Shown here piece after piece: positions 40,661-53,342 of a stretch of 64,000 nt of DNA (positions within the stretch are counted from its first letter, which is position 1; each line of letters starts with the position of its first letter). The DNA is from Phytophthora sp. 'mugwort' (taxonomy: Eukaryota; Oomycota; Peronosporomycetes; Peronosporales; Peronosporaceae). The notes under the pieces are model-generated. The model saw only the letters and a list, made by a program, of their open reading frames with translations, was not told the origin of the DNA and did not search any database. Location: the NCBI GenBank assembly GCA_033558025.1, contig JAUCEF010000004.1, forward strand, positions 620,001-684,000, in the 5' to 3' direction. Both the position numbers and the translations under genes were made by a program.

Positions 40661-41334
40661 AACTCCTTGCAACCGTTCACGTTGGCGCGCTCGTCGTGCC
40701 GCTCGTGATCGGGGCGTGCTGTGCGTCGTCTTTGCTCTTTTGGACTTGCTCCCTCCCACTGCCTCGTTGCCGCTTTAGAAGACTAATGCATGCCCAAGCC
40801 ACCTCACGGCAGTCGACCGTCTGTGCCGCAACGCTGTGCTGTAGGAATGGCCGGTCAAGCATCGTATACAAGCCGCTGAGTTCGCGCAGCGATCATCATC
40901 ACACTCGGATCCGGGGTTGCCTGGTGGTGCGGCTCAACTTTCTCTGTGCGATCGCATCTCCGTATCACTCGCCTGCGGCCAGTCCATCGCGGATGAGTTT
41001 ACGTTATACTGTGCGGTCGCTGCAAAGTTCCCGTCGCTCGACTGCGGACTTCCTACGAGCGCGTCAAATCTTTCTGCTGTAATCACGAATCGTCGCTATC
41101 GACTCTGCTAGCGCGTGTGCCGTCCTGGTCAGGCAATAGCCGAGCTGCAGACATTTGCAAGAGCGGGTGTGACCGGATAATGCAGGAGGTGATGCCGAGT
41201 GAATTGGGGTGTACGAGTATGGCAAGGGTATGATAATGTTATTCGCAGCATCCGTAGCGCTGTTTCGTTTGTGGTTTGTGTGCGGAGTACGATTTTGTGG
41301 TGTGAAAAATTGCGCGCTGCGTTCGGTTGTAAGA

Positions 41335-41406
41335 GCCCCTATAGCTCAGTGGTAGAGCACCCGCTTAGTAAGCGGAAGGTCGGTAGTTCAATCCTGCCTG
41401 GGGGCA
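41335..41406 (+). tRNA. tRNA-Thr(AGT), unit 10 (class A)
   Basis: Identical to unit 1. Confidence 0.96.
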
Positions 41407-42080
41407 AACTCCTTGCAACCGTTCACGTTGGCGCGCTCGTCGTGCCGCTCGTGATCGGGGCGTGCTGTGCGTCGTCTTTGCTCTTTTGGACTTGCTCCCT
41501 CCCACTGCCTCGTTGCCGCTTTAGAAGACTAATGCATGCCCAAGCCACCTCACGGCAGTCGACCGTCTGTGCCGCAACGCTGTGCTGTAGGAATGGCCGG
41601 TCAAGCATCGTATACAAGCCGCTGAGTTCGCGCAGCGATCATCATCACACTCGGATCCGGGGTTGCCTGGTGGTGCGGCTCAACTTTCTCTGTGCGATCG
41701 CATCTCCGTATCACTCGCCTGCGGCCAGTCCATCGCGGATGAGTTTACGTTATACTGTGCGGTCGCTGCAAAGTTCCCGTCGCTCGACTGCGGACTTCCT
41801 ACGAGCGCGTCAAATCTTTCTGCTGTAATCACGAATCGTCGCTATCGACTCTGCTAGCGCGTGTGCCGTCCTGGTCAGGCAATAGCCGAGCTGCAGACAT
41901 TTGCAAGAGCGGGTGTGACCGGATAATGCAGGAGGTGATGCCGAGTGAATTGGGGTGTACGAGTATGGCAAGGGTATGATAATGTTATTCGCAGCATCCG
42001 TAGCGCTGTTTCGTTTGTGGTTTGTGTGCGGAGTACGATTTTGTGGTGTGAAAAATTGCGCGCTGCGTTCGGTTGTAAGA

Positions 42081-42152
42081 GCCCCTATAGCTCAGTGGTA
42101 GAGCACCCGCTTAGTAAGCGGAAGGTCGGTAGTTCAATCCTGCCTGGGGGCA
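42081..42152 (+). tRNA. tRNA-Thr(AGT), unit 11 (class A)
   Basis: Identical to unit 1; last of the uniform class A run. Confidence 0.96.
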
Positions 42153-42826
42153 AACTCCTTGCAACCGTTCACGTTGGCGCGCTCGTCGTGCCGCTCGTGA
42201 TCGGGGCGTGCTGTGCGTCGTCTTTGCTCTTTTGGACTTGCTCCCTCCCACTGCCTCGTTGCCGCTTTAGAAGACTAATGCATGCCCAAGCCACCTCACG
42301 GCAGTCGACCGTCTGTGCCGCAACGCTGTGCTGTAGGAATGGCCGGTCAAGCATCGTATACAAGCCGCTGAGTTCGCGCAGCGATCATCATCACACTCGG
42401 ATCCGGGGTTGCCTGGTGGTGCGGCTCAACTTTCTCTGTGCGATCGCATCTCCGTATCACTCGCCTGCGGCCAGTCCATCGCGGATGAGTTTACGTTATA
42501 CTGTGCGGTCGCTGCAAAGTTCCCGTCGCTCGACTGCGGACTTCCTACGAGCGCGTCAAATCTTTCTGCTGTAATCACGAATCGTCGCTATCGACTCTGC
42601 TAGCGCGTGTGCCGTCCTGGTCAGGCAATAGCCGAGCTGCAGACATTTGCAAGAGCGGGTGTGACCGGATAATGCAGGAGGTGATGCCGAGTGAATTGGG
42701 GTGTACGAGTATGGCAAGGGTATGATAATGTTATTCGCAGCGTCCGTAGCGCTGTTTCGTTTGTGGTTTGTGTGCGGAGTAAGATTTTGTGGTGTGAAAA
42801 ATTGCGCGCTGCGTTCGGTTGTAAGA

Positions 42827-42898
42827 GCCCCTATAGCTCAGTGGTAGAGCACCCGCTTAGTAAGCGGAAGGTCGGTAGTTCAATCCTGCCTGGGGGCA
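42827..42898 (+). tRNA. tRNA-Thr(AGT), unit 12 (class B)
   Basis: tRNA identical to unit 1; the flanks carry the class B variants. Confidence 0.96.
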
Positions 42899-43572
42899 AA
42901 CTCCTTGCAACCGTTCACGTTGGCGCGCTCGTCGTGCCGCTCGTGATCGGGGCGTGCTGTGCGTCGTCTTTGCTCTTTTGGACTTGCTCCCTCCCACTGC
43001 CTCGTTGCCGCTTTAGAAGACTAATGCATGCCCAAGCCACCTCACGGCAGTCGACCGTCTGTGCCGCAACGCTGTGCTGTAGGAATGGCCGGTCAAGCAT
43101 CGTATACAAGCCGCTGAGTTCGCGCAGCGATCATCATCACACTCGGATCCGGGGTTGCCTGGTGGTGCGGCTCAACTTTCTCTGTGCGATCGCTTCTCCG
43201 TATCACTCGCCTGCGGCCAGTCCATCGCGGATGAGTTTACGTTATACTGTGCGGTCGCTGCAAAGTTCCCGTCGCTCGACTGCGGACTTCCTCCGAGCGC
43301 GTCAAATCTTTCTGCTGTAATCACGAATCGTCGCTATCGACTCTGCTAGCGCGTGTGCCGTCCTGGTCAGGCAATAGCCGAGCTGCAGACATTTGCAAGA
43401 GCGGGTGTGACCGGATAATGCAGGAGGTGATGCCGAGTGAATTGGGGTGTACGAGTATGGCAAGGGTATGATAATGTTATTCGCAGCATCCGTAGCGCTG
43501 TTTCGTTTGTGGTTTGTGTGCGGAGTACGATTTTGTGGTATGAAAAATTGCGCGCTGCGTTCGGTTGTAAGA

Positions 43573-43644
43573 GCCCCTATAGCTCAGTGGTAGAGCACCC
43601 GCTTAGTAAGCGGAAGGTCGGTAGTTCAATCCTGCCTGGGGGCA
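43573..43644 (+). tRNA. tRNA-Thr(AGT), unit 13 (class C)
   Basis: tRNA identical to unit 1; the 5' flank has the class C change at unit position 161. Confidence 0.96.
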
Positions 43645-44318
43645 AACTCCTTGCAACCGTTCACGTTGGCGCGCTCGTCGTGCCGCTCGTGATCGGGGCG
43701 TGCTGTGCGTCGTCTTTGCTCTTTTGGACTTGCTCCCTCCCACTGCCTCGTTGCCGCTTTAGAAGACTAATGCATGCCCAAGCCACCTCACGGCAGTCGA
43801 CCGTCTGTGCCGCAACGCTGTGCTGTAGGAATGGCCGGTCAAGCATCGTATACAAGCCGCTGAGTTCGCGCAGCGATCATCATCACACTCGGATCCGGGG
43901 TTGCCTGGTGGTGCGGCTCAACTTTCTCTGTGCGATCGCATCTCCGTATCACTCGCCTGCGGCCAGTCCATCGCGGATGAGTTTACGTTATACTGTGCGG
44001 TCGCTGCAAAGTTCCCGTCGCTCGACTGCGGACTTCCTACGAGCGCGTCAAATCTTTCTGCTGTAATCACGAATCGTCGCTATCGACTCTGCTAGCGCGT
44101 GTGCCGTCCTGGTCAGGCAATAGCCGAGCTGCAGACATTTGCAAGAGCGGGTGTGACCGGATAATGCAGGAGGTGATGCCGAGTGAATTGGGGTGTACGA
44201 GTATGGCAAGGGTATGATAATGTTATTCGCAGCGTCCGTAGCGCTGTTTCGTTTGTGGTTTGTGTGCGGAGTAAGATTTTGTGGTGTGAAAAATTGCGCG
44301 CTGCGTTCGGTTGTAAGA

Positions 44319-44390
44319 GCCCCTATAGCTCAGTGGTAGAGCACCCGCTTAGTAAGCGGAAGGTCGGTAGTTCAATCCTGCCTGGGGGCA
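44319..44390 (+). tRNA. tRNA-Thr(AGT), unit 14 (class D')
   Basis: tRNA identical to unit 1; class D' flanks. Confidence 0.96.
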
Positions 44391-45064
44391 AACTCCTTGC
44401 AACCGTTCACGTTGGCGCGCTCGTCGTGCCGCTCGTGATCGGGGCGTGCTGTGCGTCGTCTTTGCTCTTTTGGACTTGCTCCCTCCCACTGCCTCGTTGC
44501 CGCTTTAGAAGACTAATGCATGCCCAAGCCACCTCACGGCAGTCGACCGTCTGTGCCGCAACGCTGTGCTGTAGGAATGGCCGGTCAAGCATCGTATACA
44601 AGCCGCTGAGTTCGCGCAGCGATCATCATCACACTCGGATCCGGGGTTGCCTGGTGGTGCGGCTCAACTTTCTCTGTGCGATCGCATCTCCGTATCACTC
44701 GCCTGCGGCCAGTCCATCGCGGATGAGTTTACGTTATACTGTGCGGTCGCTGCAAAGTTCCCGTCGCTCGACTGCGGACTTCCTACGAGCGCGTCAAATC
44801 TTTCTGCTGTAATCACGAATCGTCGCTATCGACTCTGCTAGCGCGTGTGCCGTCCTGGTCAGGCAATAGCCGAGCTGCAGACATTTGCAAGAGCGGGTGT
44901 GACCGGATAATGCAGGAGGTGATGCCGAGTGAATTGGGGTGTACGAGTATGGCAAGGGTATGATAATGTTATTCGCAGCGTCCGTAGCGCTGTTTCGTTT
45001 GTGGTTTGTGTGCGGAGTAAGATTTTGTGGTGTGAAAAATTGCGCGCTGCGTTCGGTTGTAAGA

Positions 45065-45136
45065 GCCCCTATAGCTCAGTGGTAGAGCACCCGCTTAGTA
45101 AGCGGAAGGTCGGTAGTTCAATCCTGCCTGGGGGCA
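45065..45136 (+). tRNA. tRNA-Thr(AGT), unit 15 (class D')
   Basis: tRNA identical to unit 1; class D' flanks. Confidence 0.96.
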
Positions 45137-45810
45137 AACTCCTTGCAACCGTTCACGTTGGCGCGCTCGTCGTGCCGCTCGTGATCGGGGCGTGCTGTGC
45201 GTCGTCTTTGCTCTTTTGGACTTGCTCCCTCCCACTGCCTCGTTGCCGCTTTAGAAGACTAATGCATGCCCAAGCCACCTCACGGCAGTCGACCGTCTGT
45301 GCCGCAACGCTGTGCTGTAGGAATGGCCGGTCAAGCATCGTATACAAGCCGCTGAGTTCGCGCAGCGATCATCATCACACTCGGATCCGGGGTTGCCTGG
45401 TGGTGCGGCTCAACTTTCTCTGTGCGATCGCATCTCCGTATCACTCGCCTGCGGCCAGTCCATCGCGGATGAGTTTACGTTATACTGTGCGGTCGCTGCA
45501 AAGTTCCCGTCGCTCGACTGCGGACTTCCTACGAGCGCGTCAAATCTTTCTGCTGTAATCACGAATCGTCGCTATCGACTCTGCTAGCGCGTGTGCCGTC
45601 CTGGTCAGGCAATAGCCGAGCTGCAGACATTTGCAAGAGCGGGTGTGACCGGATAATGCAGGAGGTGATGCCGAGTGAATTGGGGTGTACGAGTATGGCA
45701 AGGGTATGATAATGTTATTCGCAGCATCCGTAGCGCTGTTTCGTTTGTGGTTTGTGTGCGGAGTAAGATTTTGTGGTGTGAAAAATTGCGCGCTGCGTTC
45801 GGTTGTAAGA

Positions 45811-45882
45811 GCCCCTATAGCTCAGTGGTAGAGCACCCGCTTAGTAAGCGGAAGGTCGGTAGTTCAATCCTGCCTGGGGGCA
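45811..45882 (+). tRNA. tRNA-Thr(AGT), unit 16 (class E)
   Basis: tRNA identical to unit 1; class E flanks. Confidence 0.96.
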
Positions 45883-46556
45883 AACTCCTTGCAACCGTTC
45901 ACGTTGGCGCGCTCGTCGTGCCGCTCGTGATCGGGGCGTGCTGTGCGTCGTCTTTGCTCTTTTGGACTTGCTCCCTCCCACTGCCTCGTTGCCGCTTTAG
46001 AAGACTAATGCATGCCCAAGCCACCTCACGGCAGTCGACCGTCTGTGCCGCAACGCTGTGCTGTAGGAATGGCCGGTCAAGCATCGTATACAAGCCGCTG
46101 AGTTCGCGCAGCGATCATCATCACACTCGGATCCGGGGTTGCCTGGTGGTGCGGCTCAACTTTCTCTGTGCGATCGCATCTCCGTATCACTCGCCTGCGG
46201 CCAGTCCATCGCGGATGAGTTTACGTTATACTGTGCGGTCGCTGCAAAGTTCCCGTCGCTCGACTGCGGACTTCCTACGAGCGCGTCAAATCTTTCTGCT
46301 GTAATCACGAATCGTCGCTATCGACTCTGCTAGCGCGTGTGCCGTCCTGGTCAGGCAATAGCCGAGCTGCAGACATTTGCAAGAGCGGGTGTGACCGGAT
46401 AATGCAGGAGGTGATGCCGAGTGAATTGGGGTGTACGAGTATGGCAAGGGTATGATAATGTTATTCGCAGCATCCGTAGCGCTGTTTCGTTTGTGGTTTG
46501 TGTGCGGAGTAAGATTTTGTGGTGTGAAAAATTGCGCGCTGCGTTCGGTTGTAAGA

Positions 46557-46628
46557 GCCCCTATAGCTCAGTGGTAGAGCACCCGCTTAGTAAGCGGAAG
46601 GTCGGTAGTTCAATCCTGCCTGGGGGCA
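46557..46628 (+). tRNA. tRNA-Thr(AGT), unit 17 (class E)
   Basis: tRNA identical to unit 1; class E flanks. Confidence 0.96.
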
Positions 46629-47302
46629 AACTCCTTGCAACCGTTCACGTTGGCGCGCTCGTCGTGCCGCTCGTGATCGGGGCGTGCTGTGCGTCGTCTT
46701 TGCTCTTTTGGACTTGCTCCCTCCCACTGCCTCGTTGCCGCTTTAGAAGACTAATGCATGCCCAAGCCACCTCACGGCAGTCGACCGTCTGTGCCGCAAC
46801 GCTGTGCTGTAGGAATGGCCGGTCAAGCATCGTATACAAGCCGCTGAGTTCGCGCAGCGATCATCATCACACTCGGATCCGGGGTTGCCTGGTGGTGCGG
46901 CTCAACTTTCTCTGTGCGATCGCATCTCCGTATCACTCGCCTGCGGCCAGTCCATCGCGGATGAGTTTACGTTATACTGTGCGGTCGCTGCAAAGTTCCC
47001 GTCGCTCGACTGCGGACTTCCTACGAGCGCGTCAAATCTTTCTGCTGTAATCACGAATCGTCGCTATCGACTCTGCTAGCGCGTGTGCCGTCCTGGTCAG
47101 GCAATAGCCGAGCTGCAGACATTTGCAAGAGCGGGTGTGACCGGATAATGCAGGAGGTGATGCCGAGTGAATTGGGGTGTACGAGTATGGCAAGGGTATG
47201 ATAATGTTATTCGCAGCATCCGTAGCGCTGTTTCGTTTGTGGTTTGTGTGCGGAGTAAGATTTTGTGGTGTGAAAAATTGCGCGCTGCGTTCGGTTGTAA
47301 GA

Positions 47303-47374
47303 GCCCCTATAGCTCAGTGGTAGAGCACCCGCTTAGTAAGCGGAAGGTCGGTAGTTCAATCCTGCCTGGGGGCA
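47303..47374 (+). tRNA. tRNA-Thr(AGT), unit 18 (class E)
   Basis: tRNA identical to unit 1; class E flanks. Confidence 0.96.
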
Positions 47375-48048
47375 AACTCCTTGCAACCGTTCACGTTGGC
47401 GCGCTCGTCGTGCCGCTCGTGATCGGGGCGTGCTGTGCGTCGTCTTTGCTCTTTTGGACTTGCTCCCTCCCACTGCCTCGTTGCCGCTTTAGAAGACTAA
47501 TGCATGCCCAAGCCACCTCACGGCAGTCGACCGTCTGTGCCGCAACGCTGTGCTGTAGGAATGGCCGGTCAAGCATCGTATACAAGCCGCTGAGTTCGCG
47601 CAGCGATCATCATCACACTCGGATCCGGGGTTGCCTGGTGGTGCGGCTCAACTTTCTCTGTGCGATCGCATCTCCGTATCACTCGCCTGCGGCCAGTCCA
47701 TCGCGGATGAGTTTACGTTATACTGTGCGGTCGCTGCAAAGTTCCCGTCGCTCGACTGCGGACTTCCTACGAGCGCGTCAAATCTTTCTGCTGTAATCAC
47801 GAATCGTCGCTATCGACTCTGCTAGCGCGTGTGCCGTCCTGGTCAGGCAATAGCCGAGCTGCAGACATTTGCAAGAGCGGGTGTGACCGGATAATGCAGG
47901 AGGTGATGCCGAGTGAATTGGGGTGTACGAGTATGGCAAGGGTATGATAATGTTATTCGCAGCATCCGTAGCGCTGTTTCGTTTGTGGTTTGTGTGCGGA
48001 GTAAGATTTTGTGGTGTGAAAAATTGCGCGCTGCGTTCGGTTGTAAGA

Positions 48049-48120
48049 GCCCCTATAGCTCAGTGGTAGAGCACCCGCTTAGTAAGCGGAAGGTCGGTAG
48101 TTCAATCCTGCCTGGGGGCA
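48049..48120 (+). tRNA. tRNA-Thr(AGT), unit 19 (class E)
   Basis: tRNA identical to unit 1; class E flanks. Confidence 0.96.
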
Positions 48121-48794
48121 AACTCCTTGCAACCGTTCACGTTGGCGCGCTCGTCGTGCCGCTCGTGATCGGGGCGTGCTGTGCGTCGTCTTTGCTCTTT
48201 TGGACTTGCTCCCTCCCACTGCCTCGTTGCCGCTTTAGAAGACTAATGCATGCCCAAGCCACCTCACGGCAGTCGACCGTCTGTGCCGCAACGCTGTGCT
48301 GTAGGAATGGCCGGTCAAGCATCGTATACAAGCCGCTGAGTTCGCGCAGCGATCATCATCACACTCGGATCCGGGGTTGCCTGGTGGTGCGGCTCAACTT
48401 TCTCTGTGCGATCGCATCTCCGTATCACTCGCCTGCGGCCAGTCCATCGCGGATGAGTTTACGTTATACTGTGCGGTCGCTGCAAAGTTCCCGTCGCTCG
48501 ACTGCGGACTTCCTACGAGCGCGTCAAATCTTTCTGCTGTAATCACGAATCGTCGCTATCGACTCTGCTAGCGCGTGTGCCGTCCTGGTCAGGCAATAGC
48601 CGAGCTGCAGACATTTGCAAGAGCGGGTGTGACCGGATAATGCAGGAGGTGATGCCGAGTGAATTGGGGTGTACGAGTATGGCAAGGGTATGATAATGTT
48701 ATTCGCAGCATCCGTAGCGCTGTTTCGTTTGTGGTTTGTGTGCGGAGTACGATTTTGTGGTGTGAAAAATTGCGCGCTGCGTTCGGTTGTAAGA

Positions 48795-48866
48795 GCCCCT
48801 ATAGCTCAGTGGTAGAGCACCCGCTTAGTAAGCGGAAGGTCGGTAGTTCAATCCTGCCTGGGGGCA
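48795..48866 (+). tRNA. tRNA-Thr(AGT), unit 20 (class F)
   Basis: tRNA identical to unit 1; class A 5' flank joined to class B 3' flank. Confidence 0.96.
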
Positions 48867-49540
48867 AACTCCTTGCAACCGTTCACGTTGGCGCGCTCGT
48901 CGTGCCGCTCGTGATCGGGGCGTGCTGTGCGTCGTCTTTGCTCTTTTGGACTTGCTCCCTCCCACTGCCTCGTTGCCGCTTTAGAAGACTAATGCATGCC
49001 CAAGCCACCTCACGGCAGTCGACCGTCTGTGCCGCAACGCTGTGCTGTAGGAATGGCCGGTCAAGCATCGTATACAAGCCGCTGAGTTCGCGCAGCGATC
49101 ATCATCACACTCGGATCCGGGGTTGCCTGGTGGTGCGGCTCAACTTTCTCTGTGCGATCGCTTCTCCGTATCACTCGCCTGCGGCCAGTCCATCGCGGAT
49201 GAGTTTACGTTATACTGTGCGGTCGCTGCAAAGTTCCCGTCGCTCGACTGCGGACTTCCTCCGAGCGCGTCAAATCTTTCTGCTGTAATCACGAATCGTC
49301 GCTATCGACTCTGCTAGCGCGTGTGCCGTCCTGGTCAGGCAATAGCCGAGCTGCAGACATTTGCAAGAGCGGGTGTGACCGGATAATGCAGGAGGTGATG
49401 CCGAGTGAATTGGGGTGTACGAGTATGGCAAGGGTATGATAATGTTATTCGCAGCGTCCGTAGCGCTGTTTCGTTTGTGGTTTGTGTGCGGAGTAAGATT
49501 TTGTGGTGTGAAAAATTGCGCGCTGCGTTCGGTTGTAAGA

Positions 49541-49612
49541 GCCCCTATAGCTCAGTGGTAGAGCACCCGCTTAGTAAGCGGAAGGTCGGTAGTTCAATCC
49601 TGCCTGGGGGTA
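49541..49612 (+). tRNA. tRNA-Thr(AGT) with C72 to T, unit 21 (class D)
   Basis: The last acceptor-stem base is T, so the first pair becomes G1-U72 instead of G1-C72. Otherwise identical to unit 1. Confidence 0.95.
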
Positions 49613-50286
49613 AACTCCTTGCAACCGTTCACGTTGGCGCGCTCGTCGTGCCGCTCGTGATCGGGGCGTGCTGTGCGTCGTCTTTGCTCTTTTGGACTTG
49701 CTCCCTCCCACTGCCTCGTTGCCGCTTTAGAAGACTAATGCATGCCCAAGCCACCTCACGGCAGTCGACCGTCTGTGCCGCAACGCTGTGCTGTAGGAAT
49801 GGCCGGTCAAGCATCGTATACAAGCCGCTGAGTTCGCGCAGCGATCATCATCACACTCGGATCCGGGGTTGCCTGGTGGTGCGGCTCAACTTTCTCTGTG
49901 CGATCGCATCTCCGTATCACTCGCCTGCGGCCAGTCCATCGCGGATGAGTTTACGTTATACTGTGCGGTCGCTGCAAAGTTCCCGTCGCTCGACTGCGGA
50001 CTTCCTACGAGCGCGTCAAATCTTTCTGCTGTAATCACGAATCGTCGCTATCGACTCTGCTAGCGCGTGTGCCGTCCTGGTCAGGCAATAGCCGAGCTGC
50101 AGACATTTGCAAGAGCGGGTGTGACCGGATAATGCAGGAGGTGATGCCGAGTGAATTGGGGTGTACGAGTATGGCAAGGGTATGATAATGTTATTCGCAG
50201 CGTCCGTAGCGCTGTTTCGTTTGTGGTTTGTGTGCGGAGTAAGATTTTGTGGTGTGAAAAATTGCGCGCTGCGTTCGGTTGTAAGA

Positions 50287-50358
50287 GCCCCTATAGCTCA
50301 GTGGTAGAGCACCCGCTTAGTAAGCGGAAGGTCGGTAGTTCAATCCTGCCTGGGGGCA
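50287..50358 (+). tRNA. tRNA-Thr(AGT), unit 22 (class D')
   Basis: tRNA identical to unit 1; class D' flanks. Confidence 0.96.
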
Positions 50359-51032
50359 AACTCCTTGCAACCGTTCACGTTGGCGCGCTCGTCGTGCCGC
50401 TCGTGATCGGGGCGTGCTGTGCGTCGTCTTTGCTCTTTTGGACTTGCTCCCTCCCACTGCCTCGTTGCCGCTTTAGAAGACTAATGCATGCCCAAGCCAC
50501 CTCACGGCAGTCGACCGTCTGTGCCGCAACGCTGTGCTGTAGGAATGGCCGGTCAAGCATCGTATACAAGCCGCTGAGTTCGCGCAGCGATCATCATCAC
50601 ACTCGGATCCGGGGTTGCCTGGTGGTGCGGCTCAACTTTCTCTGTGCGATCGCATCTCCGTATCACTCGCCTGCGGCCAGTCCATCGCGGATGAGTTTAC
50701 GTTATACTGTGCGGTCGCTGCAAAGTTCCCGTCGCTCGACTGCGGACTTCCTACGAGCGCGTCAAATCTTTCTGCTGTAATCACGAATCGTCGCTATCGA
50801 CTCTGCTAGCGCGTGTGCCGTCCTGGTCAGGCAATAGCCGAGCTGCAGACATTTGCAAGAGCGGGTGTGACCGGATAATGCAGGAGGTGATGCCGAGTGA
50901 ATTGGGGTGTACGAGTATGGCAAGGGTATGATAATGTTATTCGCAGCGTCCGTAGCGCTGTTTCGTTTGTGGTTTGTGTGCGGAGTAAGATTTTGTGGTG
51001 TGAAAAATTGCGCGCTGCGTTCGGTTGTAAGA

Positions 51033-51104
51033 GCCCCTATAGCTCAGTGGTAGAGCACCCGCTTAGTAAGCGGAAGGTCGGTAGTTCAATCCTGCCTGGG
51101 GGCA
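51033..51104 (+). tRNA. tRNA-Thr(AGT), unit 23 (class B)
   Basis: tRNA identical to unit 1; first unit of higher-order repeat copy 1. Confidence 0.96.
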
Positions 51105-51778
51105 AACTCCTTGCAACCGTTCACGTTGGCGCGCTCGTCGTGCCGCTCGTGATCGGGGCGTGCTGTGCGTCGTCTTTGCTCTTTTGGACTTGCTCCCTCC
51201 CACTGCCTCGTTGCCGCTTTAGAAGACTAATGCATGCCCAAGCCACCTCACGGCAGTCGACCGTCTGTGCCGCAACGCTGTGCTGTAGGAATGGCCGGTC
51301 AAGCATCGTATACAAGCCGCTGAGTTCGCGCAGCGATCATCATCACACTCGGATCCGGGGTTGCCTGGTGGTGCGGCTCAACTTTCTCTGTGCGATCGCT
51401 TCTCCGTATCACTCGCCTGCGGCCAGTCCATCGCGGATGAGTTTACGTTATACTGTGCGGTCGCTGCAAAGTTCCCGTCGCTCGACTGCGGACTTCCTCC
51501 GAGCGCGTCAAATCTTTCTGCTGTAATCACGAATCGTCGCTATCGACTCTGCTAGCGCGTGTGCCGTCCTGGTCAGGCAATAGCCGAGCTGCAGACATTT
51601 GCAAGAGCGGGTGTGACCGGATAATGCAGGAGGTGATGCCGAGTGAATTGGGGTGTACGAGTATGGCAAGGGTATGATAATGTTATTCGCAGCATCCGTA
51701 GCGCTGTTTCGTTTGTGGTTTGTGTGCGGAGTACGATTTTGTGGTATGAAAAATTGCGCGCTGCGTTCGGTTGTAAGA

Positions 51779-51850
51779 GCCCCTATAGCTCAGTGGTAGA
51801 GCACCCGCTTAGTAAGCGGAAGGTCGGTAGTTCAATCCTGCCTGGGGGCA
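51779..51850 (+). tRNA. tRNA-Thr(AGT), unit 24 (class C)
   Basis: tRNA identical to unit 1; class C flank. Confidence 0.96.
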
Positions 51851-52524
51851 AACTCCTTGCAACCGTTCACGTTGGCGCGCTCGTCGTGCCGCTCGTGATC
51901 GGGGCGTGCTGTGCGTCGTCTTTGCTCTTTTGGACTTGCTCCCTCCCACTGCCTCGTTGCCGCTTTAGAAGACTAATGCATGCCCAAGCCACCTCACGGC
52001 AGTCGACCGTCTGTGCCGCAACGCTGTGCTGTAGGAATGGCCGGTCAAGCATCGTATACAAGCCGCTGAGTTCGCGCAGCGATCATCATCACACTCGGAT
52101 CCGGGGTTGCCTGGTGGTGCGGCTCAACTTTCTCTGTGCGATCGCATCTCCGTATCACTCGCCTGCGGCCAGTCCATCGCGGATGAGTTTACGTTATACT
52201 GTGCGGTCGCTGCAAAGTTCCCGTCGCTCGACTGCGGACTTCCTACGAGCGCGTCAAATCTTTCTGCTGTAATCACGAATCGTCGCTATCGACTCTGCTA
52301 GCGCGTGTGCCGTCCTGGTCAGGCAATAGCCGAGCTGCAGACATTTGCAAGAGCGGGTGTGACCGGATAATGCAGGAGGTGATGCCGAGTGAATTGGGGT
52401 GTACGAGTATGGCAAGGGTATGATAATGTTATTCGCAGCGTCCGTAGCGCTGTTTCGTTTGTGGTTTGTGTGCGGAGTAAGATTTTGTGGTGTGAAAAAT
52501 TGCGCGCTGCGTTCGGTTGTAAGA

Positions 52525-52596
52525 GCCCCTATAGCTCAGTGGTAGAGCACCCGCTTAGTAAGCGGAAGGTCGGTAGTTCAATCCTGCCTGGGGGTA
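52525..52596 (+). tRNA. tRNA-Thr(AGT) with C72 to T, unit 25 (class D)
   Basis: G1-U72 acceptor variant as in unit 21. Confidence 0.95.
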
Positions 52597-53270
52597 AACT
52601 CCTTGCAACCGTTCACGTTGGCGCGCTCGTCGTGCCGCTCGTGATCGGGGCGTGCTGTGCGTCGTCTTTGCTCTTTTGGACTTGCTCCCTCCCACTGCCT
52701 CGTTGCCGCTTTAGAAGACTAATGCATGCCCAAGCCACCTCACGGCAGTCGACCGTCTGTGCCGCAACGCTGTGCTGTAGGAATGGCCGGTCAAGCATCG
52801 TATACAAGCCGCTGAGTTCGCGCAGCGATCATCATCACACTCGGATCCGGGGTTGCCTGGTGGTGCGGCTCAACTTTCTCTGTGCGATCGCATCTCCGTA
52901 TCACTCGCCTGCGGCCAGTCCATCGCGGATGAGTTTACGTTATACTGTGCGGTCGCTGCAAAGTTCCCGTCGCTCGACTGCGGACTTCCTACGAGCGCGT
53001 CAAATCTTTCTGCTGTAATCACGAATCGTCGCTATCGACTCTGCTAGCGCGTGTGCCGTCCTGGTCAGGCAATAGCCGAGCTGCAGACATTTGCAAGAGC
53101 GGGTGTGACCGGATAATGCAGGAGGTGATGCCGAGTGAATTGGGGTGTACGAGTATGGCAAGGGTATGATAATGTTATTCGCAGCGTCCGTAGCGCTGTT
53201 TCGTTTGTGGTTTGTGTGCGGAGTAAGATTTTGTGGTGTGAAAAATTGCGCGCTGCGTTCGGTTGTAAGA

Positions 53271-53342
53271 GCCCCTATAGCTCAGTGGTAGAGCACCCGC
53301 TTAGTAAGCGGAAGGTCGGTAGTTCAATCCTGCCTGGGGGCA
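53271..53342 (+). tRNA. tRNA-Thr(AGT), unit 26 (class B)
   Basis: tRNA identical to unit 1; class B flanks. Confidence 0.96.
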
